The translations under genes and the position numbers were made by a program. The notes under the pieces are model-generated. The model was given only the letters and a program-made list of their open reading frames with translations, ran no database searches and was not told where the DNA came from. Shown piece by piece: positions 11,376-22,900 of a stretch of DNA of 64,000 bases (positions within the stretch are counted from its first letter, which is position 1; every line of letters starts with the position of its first letter). This stretch comes from Leptodontidium sp. MPI-SDFR-AT-0119. Its lineage: Eukaryota > Ascomycota > Leotiomycetes > Helotiales > Leptodontidiaceae. The stretch is taken from the NCBI GenBank assembly GCA_020726505.1, contig JAHLEZ010000024.1:434001-498000 (forward strand), read 5' to 3'.

Positions 11376-11780
11376 ACGAAAATAGCCAACTGCCAAGAGC
11401 GTCAGTAGTGACGGCAGTTCGGCAATAGTTGGGCTTCAGGGGAAGTAGTTGTGTTTGAGCCAAAACGAGATGCGGCCGCGCGGCGGAGGTTGAGCGCAAA
11501 ATTGAGTCAAGTGAGCTGGGCCGGGGTAATGAGAGGGCCCGAGAGAGATAAGAGGGGTATATTGTTCACAAAACTCGAGTTCTCGGGAAGTCTAGAGCTC
11601 TCTTAAATTTATCATATAACCTTCAACTCTCTTGCCCGCGCCACCTTCATATATCAATGTGTGAAAGTGCTATAAGCCGGTTCACTAAGCCAAGCCGCCC
11701 TAAGACACGTGAGCTAGTTACAAGATGCACGAGTAGTCTTAGGTGGTATAAGACCATCTAGATACTGAGGGCCAGACTAC
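11376..11780. other. Gene-free stretch with a nested hairpin
   Basis: At 11388-11419 the arms AACTGCC and GGCAGTT flank an inner CGTCA-GTAG-TGACG stem, giving a compact nested hairpin. No coding frame is supported on either strand. Confidence 0.35.
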
Positions 11781-12063
11781 TTGCACTAACAACTTGTTTG
11801 CACCAATCACTTACTAGTACTACTCAGTTTATGGTACTAATAACTTGTTTGTACTAGAAATTCAATAGCACTAGTATTTTGATGGTACTAATGACCTATT
11901 TGTGCCAGCTATCCGTTTACACCAACTATTTCTTAGTACAAAAGTTACTTTGGCACCACCAAATTATTTGTACTAATAGTTTTATAGCACTAACTGGACT
12001 TTGGTGCCAACATGAGTTTTGTGCCAGCCATTTCCTTGTACTAATGATTTTCCAGTACCAACC
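11781..12063. repeat. Degenerate tandem repeat with about 17-bp period
   Basis: Read on the minus strand, units of about 17 bp of the form TTAGTACAAAnnAnTTn or TTGGTGCCAAAnTnAnTT follow one another roughly 17 times. Each starts with a TWRGTRCYA-like core. The array is followed by a segment ending in TAACACAGCCCCCTTGATCC (about 12113-12132). A related copy in opposite orientation lies at 38311-38490 and starts with the complementary tip GATCAAGGGGGCTGTGCTAA. This indicates a dispersed element family, not a local expansion. Confidence 0.6.
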
Positions 12064-12144
12064 TTTTTTTGTTACCAGTGACTTGACGAGGATGACGTGT
12101 AACTACCTATTAACACAGCCCCCTTGATCCGTAGGCATATCGAC

Positions 12145-12150
12145 TATAAA
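12145..12150 (+). promoter_or_regulatory. TATA box of the 2EXR relic
   Basis: TATAAA lies about 110 bp before the ATG at 12257. The intact 2EXR gene at 39322 has a TATATATA box at nearly the same distance (105 bp). Confidence 0.45.
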
Positions 12151-12256
12151 TATAACGTCCTCACACCTTGGAGATTGACTCCCCTTTACATCTCTGCGCC
12201 TTATTTGTTTCAACGCTTCCCACATATTAACCATTATCCAGATCAGTAAAGACAAG

Positions 12257-13075
12257 ATGTCAAGTCCCCAACCACACTTAGACATCTCTAGCGCGCCCAG
12301 TACCCAACAGCTTTCGTCCTCTTAAAGCGATCCCCTGGTTTTCCACCCTTTTGAGAGGCTTGCCCTGGAAATAAGGCTGTATATCTGGTCTGAAGCACTG
12401 CCACTACCCAGGATTCTTGAATTTGAATTTTAGAATGACTGGGTTTTTAGGGTACTAGAGAGCTCGCACCAGCCCTCTGCTCTCCTTAGTGTTAATAGAG
12501 AGTCGCGAACCCTCTTCCTCCAGTTATACCGGAAGGTCGACCTACTCATTTTAACCTCAAACGACATATATCAAAGGACAACGGCGAAAGTAGTTTGGCA
12601 CTTTAACCCTATGATCGACACGATATATATCAGTAGCATTCCGCCACACCTAGTATCAGTAAACCAATGCCTTGATCGAATGGCCACCGAAATTTCCTTT
12701 AGGGAACTACGATTTCTCGCGGTTAATCATTCTTTCCTTCACGAGATCTTAATACTGCGTAATCTTACGAGGTTTCCAGCGATAAAAGAGCTGTGCGCAA
12801 TAACTGCCGATCCATTATAGGACAAGAGGGAGGATTGGAACTGGATTAAAGTTGATGGCAAGATCGAAATAATCGAGAAATCCTTCCTTTAGAATGAGGA
12901 CGGAGAGTCACGGATTAAATACCGAGAAACGTCGATAAAGGATGGTATAAAATAGCATAAAGACCGCTTTTTGCGTGAAGTTGATGCCCAAGGATTATCG
13001 ATGACATTAATTCTAGTAATCCGAGAGATGAACATCTTGCGTGGAGGAATAGGAATACTAGGTATCGGAGATTAG
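12257..13075 (+). pseudogene. 2EXR-domain protein, RIP-damaged
   Basis: An ATG at 12257 opens a frame with the hallmarks of fungal 2EXR-domain proteins: FHPFERLALEIRLYIWSEAL, then PRILEFEF, then ALLSVNRESRTLFLQLYRKV and a later DTIYIS. The frame is interrupted by several TAA/TAG codons but not visibly shifted, and the final TAG is at 13073. 2EXR proteins are abundant in filamentous fungi; their function is unknown. A second member, at 39322-39966, is intact in this window. The relic's C-terminal half (FRELRFLAVNHSFLHEILIL, DWNWIKVDGKIEIIEKSFL) has no further domain that I recognise. Confidence 0.65.
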
Positions 13076-13222
13076 TAGGAGGCTACGTGGATGATTATTT
13101 TACAAATTGTGTGGGTGGGGTTACTTGAGTTAGGGTTTAGAGCAATTACAGCAGCTGTAGTTTCTTTTTAGGTGTTTGGTGGAAATCTTCTTATTTAACA
13201 ATCCAAGCTATATATTCAACCG

Positions 13223-14387
13223 CTAACAACTAATGTAGCTGAATCCGACGTCTTCAAGCTTAGACTTTCGATAGTATCCCAGCCTGCATAGTGAATGAAT
13301 GGAATCATAACAGTTGGCGATACATGGGCTAAGAAGCGATGCTAAAACAAAATTAATAAGTGGACTTAAGGCAGCAAGGGGACCTCTCACTTTCTTAATT
13401 TCCTTTAACGTGCCCCAGGAGGTGACCTCGAGGAAGTTCGATGCCTCTGGTGACCAGCGGTCGGGGTGCTTCAAGACAAACTTCCCGTCCTCCTCCGGGG
13501 GGATGCCATTCTATATCATTTCGATAGCGATGACCCCAAGAGACCGTGCAGCAGCGGATTCCGTGGTTCTACATTCATTAAAGTAGGCTTGAGCATTGAT
13601 TAGACTAGTGTATATGTTATGATCCCGAACAACGCACCTATTTTTACACACCCATTTGGTGAGAATAATACCCTGGAGCTATCCAGTTTCTTATGAGACA
13701 TACTAAACCTAGATAAATGCTGCATGCCTTCGAAGACCTACGCGTTTTAGTCGTTGAATTTTCGGAAATATACGAAGGATGTACCTGACGGCAAGTCGCG
13801 GACACGTGCCGCTCTTCGAGAGGCAGTGGGATGGCGATAATTTGCTTGAGAGTGGCGGCCGTATAGTCCGTAATGATAAAAAGGACGCCTTAAAAGCGAT
13901 AGACCTCCATAATCGCTAGCAAGTTCTCGTGTTAGCATTTTCTTAGCTCCAGAAAATCGTGGGACACAAGCTCTTTAATGACGACCATACGCACAGGAAC
14001 CTCCCGAGTATATGCCACCGTGACTTGGCCGCCGCGCTCTAGATGACGAAGAGATATATAAAAGTCCCAGGGACTCTCTACTCAAACGGGAGGAAGCTGA
14101 TCTACTTCGGAGATCTCGATATTCGTTTTCGGCACAGGTTTCTCTAGGGCCACATCGGGAGGATTAGCCCTTATGGGTAGTCGAAATGGAAGTTAGGCGG
14201 GTTGTTCTTTCTCTGGAGAAGATTTAACTAAGCGCTCTTCTTTCTCCAATAGACGGATTTTTTCGATATCAGTGCCTCCTAGAAATCGGGTACGTCAATT
14301 AAGGTTAGTATTCTTCTTACTAACATCAGTTTCTACTAATAGAGCCTGATCATTACTTGGAAACCGTGTTTTCCGATTGAATTTCAT
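13223..14387 (-). pseudogene. Fungal protein-kinase-like gene, RIP-damaged, possibly a pseudokinase
   Basis: From an ATG at 14387 (minus) one frame gives a disordered N-terminus, then a kinase N-lobe: GGQVTVAYTREVP, VRMVVIKEL with the putative ATP-binding Lys, and HENLLAIMEVY. After a stop come VLFIITDYTAATLKQIIA and LPLEERHVSATCRQ. A 47-nt intron (13738-13784, GTACAT...CGTAG) leads into the catalytic-loop equivalent, MSHKKLDSSRVLFSPNGCVK, where HRD-type Asp, Lys and Asn are not conserved and no DFG follows. The C-lobe continues as SLGVIAIEM-stop-NGIPP and KHPDRWSPEASNFLEVTSWG after a frame change near 13600 (indel or missed intron). Stops are at Gln/Trp-type positions. It is head to head with the DUF3723 relic, about 320 bp away. 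Confidence 0.65.
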
Positions 14388-14454
14388 ATCTATAGTCGAT
14401 AGGGTTAGTGAAGTATACTACAGGTATCTGCCGTATATATTCAAGTGGTGAGCA

Positions 14455-14580
14455 CCTCGCCCGATTCTGACACCCCCGCAATTTCGTCTCGCTTAACTAT
14501 TGACCACTATCCCTCCACAAATGATGGGTTAATCAATGCACCACCTCGCTTAATTTTGACTACCTTATACCCGCCAAAAG
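14455..14580. repeat. Second cluster of the CACCTCGC-TTAATTT motif
   Basis: Copies ACCTCGCCCGATTCTGACACC, TCTCGCTTAACTATTGACCAC and CACCACCTCGCTTAATTTTGAC occur between the kinase-like and DUF3723 relics, matching the motif cluster at 4376-4512. It fills most of the intergenic space between the two divergent relics. Confidence 0.45.
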
Positions 14581-14707
14581 TGAAGAACTAGTATTACTTA
14601 GGAAGGGACCATACAGTCATTACAGAAGGGCGGTGCTATCATAAACGTCCTGCCTGTTACTACTGCAAAGTTTGCAACTCCAGCACTGCCATTTATCCTG
14701 CCTCATC

Positions 14708-17001
14708 CGAACCGATAGCTGCCGACTCGACATAGAAACATCAAGTCAGGAAACTCTTGCCGCCATAGACCAGAGGATTACAAGCGATAAGTTAGCCGAG
14801 TTCAAGGGCGCAGCTCGAGTATCGATTCGACACCTAGAATTTCCACACCCAACTCGTCAGATCGATAAGAAGGCTATCCGGCAGTTAATAAGAGATTTCG
14901 ATGGCGAAGGATACATTCGAGAGGAACCGAGCCACCGGATTCCTGTCGTTGTCGATGATTCGATACTACAAGCTGCACTTAAGAAGCTCTCTCTCACAAC
15001 CGAAACGTTCAGAGCGAAAGCAGACCATCCACCCTTCCTAGAACTAGAAAGCGGAGTAAAACTGGAATGCCTTCACGGCCAACATCGAATTCTGGCAGCG
15101 AAAGAGCATCTTGCCGCATCGCAATAGTAGTAGGTAGTTGATATCTATAGGACCGGTAGCTACACCTGTTCTGACGTGTAACTAAGCTAACCACAACCTA
15201 GATCTCAACAAAAATACCAAACAAGCGCTTCGCGAGGGGTATTCATACTCAGCAAAATACACATCTGGCGAAGTGTTTCGGCACATGCGCCTCTGTCATT
15301 ATAATAATGATCCTGTGGGAGTATAACGCTGGCGGGGAAGGTTTAGCCCTTCTCAAGACAAGTTTTTAACGCAGCTCCTCAAGCGGCTTACACTAGTTAC
15401 CGCTTTAGATTCCGTTCTCCACATCCAGGGTATCTGGAGAGAGTTTTATATAAGATCTCTTAATGTCTTCTTATTTCTAAAGTGTGACGAAGTCAGTTTT
15501 CTTCAATCTCCGAAATATCTGGTCTAACTTAGTATAGGAAATCGCTTATTACATCAACTCTACTAAAGTTATTTTCACCCATATTTTTAATGGCGATATG
15601 GCCGCGATAATGCGAACTGATCCTACCTCTATAGAATCCATATAGTCGAGGTCGCCTGCCCTTTCGAAGTCAGATTATGAGTTTATCCGCGAGACTATAG
15701 GATCTGGCGAGCTTTTCCCCGAAATCGTCAATCCCCTAGAGAGAGCTGACATCGCCCAGCGTCTGCTCGCTAGTGAGGAATTGATGCCGAGTCTATATAC
15801 GTTAATCAAAGACATCAGGTACTTGAAGCAGCCAGCCGAATTCTTGTCTAAACTCCTACCTACGTCCCGTAAGAAAACTCTTCGCCAGCGGTGGTTTCAT
15901 TACTTTACTAGTACTAGATTAGATAGTAGTGGGATCGTAATACAGCAGGGGGTGTCGGGTCCGTACACAACTGTCCCAAGAGGACACTAGGATGCTTTTG
16001 ATATCTGCTATCAGCAGCTGTGGCTTTGCTCATATAGGGTATGCAAATATCCAAATGCGTATAGCCGGCTGTAGTTAGCGGAGCTTGCGTCCCGCTTAGG
16101 ATTTTCGACTCCAAAGATCAAGTTCGAAGTAACTCAGGACCCTGCGCAAGCTATAGTTGAGAAGGCACTTCGGGACGTATTCTACACCCTACGGCCAAAC
16201 GAAAAATTCAATTTCGATGCTTACAAAGCAAGCCCTCTCATTGCATCATTCAAGGAATATATTAATAGCCAAGATACTATCCGCATAGATTCAACATTCC
16301 CTCAAATTACTGTCACTAGCAAAGGCGCTCCGTTATCTTGTAGATATGGCCACGGCCCGATAGATACTCGGGACCTCGCACACTTTTTTTTGGACAAGAT
16401 ACACGTTCCCCTTTCCAAATATAGAAGGGATAGAGATGAGATTAGTTCGTTTTATATCAAACGTTCACGACATATTGCGTTCTTTAGTACGATAGACCTC
16501 ACAGAAAGTCAAGAAGGCCCTTCCAAGCATCTAGTGCCGGCTAGTTTACCTTTACATCGCCATCAACTAGACGTATCTCGACCTACCGTAGAAAGTACTA
16601 GTTTCACCCCTACCACGAATCGCCAAGCTCGTAGCCCAGATAAAGGTATTAAAAGCAACCAAGTTGTTTTGTTCAAGGAAGGGATAGTTAGATTTATTAA
16701 GAAGGGTGCCACTGTTAGAGAAGTTCCGTTTAGAAAGGAAGATATTAACAACTAAGCTAAGGAATACGCGGATTAAGGCAGAAAATTATCGTTAATACAA
16801 GGCCCGTACTTCACCTGGCAGGATTGTTTTGATATACTCACAAGGACGAAAAAATCGGCTGTCATTATAACTACGGTTATTGAGTCGCTGGCGGGGAAGA
16901 GACGCCGGGGTGAAGACTTGCCTCAACGGTTACAACCTGCAACAAAGGAAGCTTTCGACTTTGAGATGAACGAGGATGAGGACGAGGAGGAGGAGCTGTA
17001 A
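14708..17001 (+). pseudogene. DUF3723-family protein, RIP-damaged
   Basis: The order of segments matches fungal DUF3723 proteins throughout: LAEFKGAARVSIRHLEFPHP, IPVVVDDSILQAALKKL and LECLHGQHRILAAKEHL; then, after an intron at 15153-15198 (46 nt, GCTAAC branch, CCTAG acceptor), DLNKNTKQALREGYS and FLKCDEVSFL. Later come PSLYTLIKDIRYLKQPAEFL, CYQQLWLCSYRV and LASRLGFSTPKI. The C-terminus has YFTWQDCFDILTRTKKSAVI and an acidic tail ending in TAA at 16999. A probable second intron lies near 15523-15568. Stops replace Gln/Trp codons. DUF3723 genes are multicopy in many Pezizomycotina and recurrent cargo of Starship elements; their function is unknown. The start is approximate because no good ATG precedes the conserved region. 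Confidence 0.75.
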
Positions 17002-17840
17002 TCTAGTAATAAAATAATACCAAACTCTCTACTAGCTCGCTATAAAAGAGTGCTAGGACTAATTTCCACCTAATCTTGATTCTCCTAGCAATTTCTACCT
17101 ATCCACAGATTACAGAACTTTTCCGGCAGTTATACCCCTCAACAACGGCAGTTCCTCGTCGATTCACGATAATCAACAGTTCTAACATGGAGGTCTACTT
17201 ATAGATAATGAAGTATATTATGTACTATTGCAACACCAGGGACTTTCTTCCGTAGGGCATACAGCGCTTCTAGGGCCACAATCCCAAATCTACTGCTTCT
17301 ATTAAGAAGACCTAATTAGATTCCTTTCCACTCACTGTGACCACGTCACCAAAGACATACCCGGGCCTAGCTATAGTTAGCGCCGGCGCTTCTAAAAAGA
17401 GTATCTAAGAAGTGGGAGTGTGCATCTCGTATCTATGGCATGTGGTGCTAGGGGATAGCGGGTATAATGGCCTAGATAGGGACATACATGATGCTACTCT
17501 TCACCGTTAGTGAGGCAAATTTGGTGGTGGAGGAGACTACATTCCACTTTCTACTAGCTATAATGTATAAAAGCAAGGCTGAGGCCACCACGAATCCATG
17601 CAGGAGAGGTACGGAACAGATAATCCCTGCTAGAACGATCAGCTAGCCTTCAGATTATCGAAGCAAGCACACGAGGACTTATAAAGAATGCCTGACATAA
17701 CCATCTTCAACAGCTCTAGGAAACTTAAGAAACAAAGGGGCCTATTAGCTATTTAATCCTGCCTACGTCACATCCGTGAAATAATGTGAGCAGGGTATAA
17801 TATGATATATATAAGTTCTCTTAAGTAGTATCTGCCAGTT
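17002..17840. other. Gene-free stretch of about 840 bp
   Basis: I see only short broken frames. The segment sits between the ends of two convergent relics (DUF3723 on plus, membrane protein on minus). Confidence 0.35.
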
Positions 17841-17849
17841 CATTGAATC

Positions 17850-18890
17850 CTTGACTACATAGCCGACGAAACACTCCTAATTCTCTGTCAACACTTGGAG
17901 TCCGTGCCCTCTGAGTTCGCCTGTAAATTAGAAAATTGTTTACCCCAATAGCTATAGATCGAATGAGCCAGAGCGCAGCTGTCCCAAAATGTATCTACCT
18001 CTATTAGTATACATTAGACAATATTCACCCAAGAGAGACTAACCCATAGAGCCAAAACCCAATTGATTTGATGCGGCCCGAGGAAGGAAAGAATAGTGGC
18101 ACTAAGACATCCTAACAGGCTTAGTACAAGTGCCAAAACTAACTAGTAATAACTCAATAAACCTGTGCTCCAGCGCCGGGAATGCCAGATCAACCACGCA
18201 TAAAAACTCGAGAGACCAAGAAACTCAATGGCCAATAATATCGAGCTAACTTTGAGTACACGACAGCGGTTTTAGTGCCGAAACAATACTTCGGTAATAA
18301 AGATAGTAGATCCAAAGAAGAAGGCCGATACACAAAAGACGATCCAGTGAAGATAGCCGAGAATTGCGTTTACTTTTTTAGCCCATGATTCGGGCTGAGA
18401 TATAGATCAAATGCGCACTCCCCAAAGAAATCTCTAAAGAAATACCGCCTAGGTCTCGTTAATAAATAGTCTATAACTGAAAATAGATTCTTACTTGTTA
18501 TATAAGCAGAACTCTCCTAGATAAAAGGAGCAATACTTCAATCCATTTCTCGTCATAAGAAACTGAAAAGACTAATAAAGAGATGCTAAATCCTATAATA
18601 GCAGTAGATGTGACGGCTGTAATGAGGATACTCAAGATATATTCCTAAGATAGAGGGTAGTACTAGCGTGTTTACTTGTAGTAATGCCATTCAAAATACG
18701 AGAAAAACGCGATGGCAATAATAACCACAGCCAAAGTGAATGATAATACTATGATAGAGATAGTGCGTGGCTCGTATATGATTATAGTAGAAGTGTAATA
18801 GAAGGTAACCAAGTGATCTGGGCGAAGGGGAGGGAGGGGCATACTTGACTTATATAAAGACAGAAGTGTGGATTCTCGTAGAATCCTCAT
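17850..18890 (-). pseudogene. Polytopic membrane protein, degraded
   Basis: From an ATG at 18890 (minus) the first 72 codons end with a strong hydrophobic segment (IYEPRTISIIVLSFTLAVVI followed by AIAFFSYF). After TAA/TAG codons the same frame gives another (YILSILITAVTSTAIIGFSI then SLLVFSVSYDEKW). Farther along, another frame has LSLLGCLSATILSFLG and NWVLALWVSLSW. Alternating hydrophobic stretches suggest several membrane spans, as in fungal membrane proteins of unknown function. Frame changes probably mark introns that I could not place. I do not recognise the family; the C-terminal boundary is uncertain. Confidence 0.4.
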
Positions 18891-19279
18891 GCTTTGGCAA
18901 GTGAGGACTTATGGGTAAGCTGTGCTAGTTTACTTGGGTGCGCCAGTTGTTGTGGCCTGGAGGATCCCGCTTACTACCCAATTATCTTGAAGTTACGACT
19001 GCTACTCGAACTCGCAGGACACGTCAACCCACTTTGCCAGAATAATCTATAAGAAGCACCGGCGAATACCCGCCGGCTCACTGAAGTGGCAGAATTCGAG
19101 ACTGACTCCTAAAATTGCTTATAAACAACACGGATTTCGATCATTTTCACTATCGCTGATGAGGTTCATTACTACTCGACAGCTCTTCTCCTCCTGGGAT
19201 ACAAGGCTAACCGTCATTTCTTAGCATCTGATCTCTATGTGGCTGAATTTATCCATTTGTACCCCACACTGCGACGTAA
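18891..19279. other. Gene-free stretch before the minisatellite
   Basis: No coherent coding frame is visible on either strand and there is no clear repeat; the hairpin-rich tandem repeats begin at 19280. Confidence 0.35.
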
Positions 19280-19657
19280 TGCCTTCGTACTCTTAGCTTG
19301 CTAAGAGAAAGAAGGGCTTCGAAGCCACCCAGCGCCCAAGGCTCGCAGGGCCCAAAAATGCCTTCGTACTCTTAGCTTGCTAAGAGAAAGTGCCTTCGTA
19401 CTCTTAGCTTACTAAGAGAGAGAAGGGCTTCGAAGCCACCCAGCGCCCAAGGCTCGCGGGGCCCAAAAATGCCTTCGTACTCTTAGCTTGCTAAGAGAGA
19501 GAAGGGCTTCGAAGGCAACCCACCTTGCCTTCGTACTCTTAGCTTGCTAAGAGAAAGAAGGGCTTCGATACCACCCAGCGCCCAAGGCTCGCGGGGCCCA
19601 AAAATGCCTTCGTACTCTTAGCTTGCTAAGAGAGAGAAGGGCTTCGAAGCCACCCCG
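19280..19657. repeat. Hairpin-rich minisatellite, six units, ~79-bp full unit
   Basis: Six units begin TGCCTTCGTACTCTTAGC at 19280, 19359, 19391, 19470, 19526 and 19605, with spacings 79, 32, 79, 56 and 79 bp. Each full unit holds two perfect inverted repeats: CTCTTAGC-TT-GCTAAGAG (8-bp arms) and GGCTTCGAAGCC (12-bp palindrome). A GC-rich linker CCCAGCGCCCAAGGCTCGC follows. The array ends about 25 bp before the left tip of the first Helitron unit. The word GCCTTCGTACT is also found, inverted, next to the Helitron 3' hairpin, which hints at a relation between array and element. Confidence 0.8.
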
Positions 19658-19917
19658 CGGACACGCCCCGGGGCAAAATTTTAGCCGAGCTTTTAAAGGG
19701 GTCGTCAGCTAGTCGCTCTCACGTGCGGGGTTTCCATTGTTGATTTTCGCTTCGGTCCCGCTCGCATTAACCTCTAGTCGTGTGACTACTCTTCGGTGGC
19801 CGTATCTGTTTGACTTTTTTCCCCACACGAGGTGACTCATCTGACGTCACTTAACCTAACATCTTCTCTCTTCTTTTGTCGTTGACTACGTTAGTATTCT
19901 GCATTTATCTGCTTGAC

Positions 19918-22900
19918 ATGGGAATAGCTTCTTCTCGTCTATCCCTAGGCACTCCTCGCGAGTCTCGATTCCCCCATGCTCCTGATACTACCTAATGGCA
20001 GGCAGCGAATCAGTAGCGGCTAGCTGCGATTGAACTCTAGAGGGAAAAGATTCGAGATTTGGAACGCCGAGCACGACAGTGCGAGATCGATAATGCGGCC
20101 AGGCGGCTAGAATCCCGAGAAGAGAGGGTCAGAGAGCTAGAACTTCAAGCACGACAGTATAAACCCCACGGTCCACCCCTGAGCCAGAGAGAGAAGTATA
20201 CAGTGCGAAGCCTGGACGAACAGAATCGGGATCGAGAACAGTAGCGTAAGTATGATGAAGCTTCTAGGAAGCGGATTGAGCAGCGGCGGGTGAGCGAACA
20301 ACAAGAATTGGCCCGTAGGGAGAAGACGAGCCTTAATGCCCGTAGAGAGGAGACGGGCCTTGTCAGAGATGCCACTATTGCGCGAAACTGGGAACTCTGG
20401 CGTTCGGAGTAACAAGCGCGTCGTCTGCATCTATACGAGCAAAAGATTTTGCGAGATAGAACTGGGATGGAAGCTGGGATGAGAAGTGAAAGTGCACGCG
20501 AGCTGCTGGCACCTAACCAGCGCGCTACCGACAATGATTCTAGGCTGGTAAGTGGGAGAGACAGACGTTTAAGGTATACTTACCTGTTCTAGACCAGGAA
20601 TGCTAATAACCAGATTATTTCTAGGACTACAAATCCTCAGCGGTTGCAACTGGCCTATGACGGCGAGATCCCGTCGTTTCTTAGACAAGAGTTTGAGTAT
20701 ATAGGAAAGGTTTCGTCCACTTTCCTAGAGGTTATTACACCGAGCATTCAAATGTCTTATATAAAATCATACCAGCGAACTATCGCGCACGCCTCTATGC
20801 GACTCCCTTGTGGGATCTGTGGAGGCCTATTCCAAGAAGATTGTACTACTTCTGTCTCTCTCGAAGATAAGAACCTGCTACACTACCTCTGAGCCTCTCG
20901 GACAAGCCCGGATTCCTGCGCAGTTACTGACAATCGACTTTCTGTTTGCCAGACGTGCAATACTTGTATCGCGAAGAGGAAAATCCCACCTTAGTCCGCC
21001 GGGAACTTCGTGAATCGATTGTTCTGCCAAGATTACCCCGCTACTCTTCGAGACCTCAACACTGTCGAGGAGTGTTTCATCGCTCGTGCTCATGTCATTG
21101 GCATTTTCTTAAAGCTTACTTCTAGCGCCCAGAGGGGTATTAGTTACTGGGGGGCGCGTGGTCATCATATTACTGTGAAGCAGGACCCAAGCAACATCCT
21201 TTCTATCTTGCCAACGAAAAGACTACAAGATCATACGACTATTACAGTGAGCTAGGAAAGGGAAACTCCGCCTTTAGAGGAGAATCTCGCTCGCTTCTGC
21301 TCGGTCAACAAAAACAAGGTTTTACAGGCCTTATTATGGCTTTGTGCTCACAATCTTGTGTATTAATCAGTAACAATCGACTATGAGCTACTAGATTCCT
21401 GGCCGCAAGACTATATCCCGCAGGAGATTCGAGATGCCTTCCTTACTTTAGAGAGCAGAACTGCTCCAACTGTCCAGGACGAGCGGGAGGGCTACGTAAC
21501 TTTATTAGAACAGGGCTTGTTTAAAAATGAGCTTAATGCGGAGGTGGGAGATGTTAAGCCAGGCACAATTATCAGCCAATCGTTCTTCTCTGACTTTCAC
21601 AGTCAAGACCTATAGAGTACTACCGCTCTACTAGCTAGTCTTCAAGCTATTCTCGAGAGTAAGGACTCCGAGGGCCTTCGCGGTATGTTCAACTTCCTCT
21701 CGTCCTACAATTGACTGTCTAACATGTACTGCTGCGTAAGACACAACGTCGATTCCTCGACCTCCGGGAGATCGTGGAAGTTCTAACATAAAGCGTCCTG
21801 CAGATCCGGTCATTCCACACATCGCTTACAAGAGTGTCCCAGGACTACCACTCCTCGACTCCTTCACTGACCCTGCGTACTTTACTAGTGCTTTCCCCAC
21901 CTTGTTTCCTTACGGTATTAGAGGCCATCTAGGTGACATACATGGGAATCGACCTCAAAAAGTGTCACTTCAAGATTTTACAAGGTACACTATGCTGCAC
22001 TATTCTCACTTGTGTATAACGCTCTCTACTTTACATACAGCCGCTGATGGCCTAGATTCTCCCAACACTACAATTTCATGTTTTACCTTTACGACCTAAT
22101 TCTCATCCGATAAGCGTGTCTAGGAAACTATCTCCAGGTTAAGAGGGGTTACTGGACAACGGCTACCGCAGATCTGGCAAGACTGACAAGCGATGAGCTG
22201 CAGACTGCTGCAATGCAATTCCGGAATAAGACAAAGATCTCGAACCCAGTAGTTTATACCTTAATCAACAACATAAGGATCATCTTGTCCTTCAATCCGG
22301 AATCCTATGGAGAAAAGATCAGACTCCGTAATCTCATTTTCGGAAAGATAGGGCGTTTAGGGATTCCACTTATCTAGTTCACGCTTAATCCTCGCGATAT
22401 AGGGAATGTTTTTATTATCAAGTTAGCTAGAGAAGATGTCAGCCTAAGCGACACAAGTGTCTGGGCGCGGTTACTTAAATTAACACTGAAGAACCTATGC
22501 CTCGTAGCTCAGTACTTCTACACTATCATTACCGCTTTTTTCGATTGCTTCTTTAAGTGCCTTTCACGAGAGGCAGGTATCTTCGGCACAGTCTCTTCGT
22601 ACTTCGGAGTAGTGGAATCAACGACCCGGATAATACTGCACCTTCACGGTTTTGCCTGGCTTTCTGGAAACTTTAGCGCTGCAGACTTATCCTAGAGGCT
22701 ACTTACTGACACTGACTTCAAGGACCGTCTCATTACTTACATACAGTCGATAGTCAAGGAGACGGTCGACCTTGCCCTCGGTCAGCGATTTGCTGCGACC
22801 GATCCGCCCGGCTCAGCTACCTTTAGTATCCCAGACAATATGACCCCTGAAGAATTTAAGGACGCGCTTAGTATCGACTCCAACAATGTTACTGCCAAAG

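Noticed and set aside
19280..19657. Regularly spaced repeats resembling a CRISPR array.
   Set aside because: Units are directly tandem with no unique spacers, sizes vary between 32 and 79 bp, and the context is a eukaryotic transposon.
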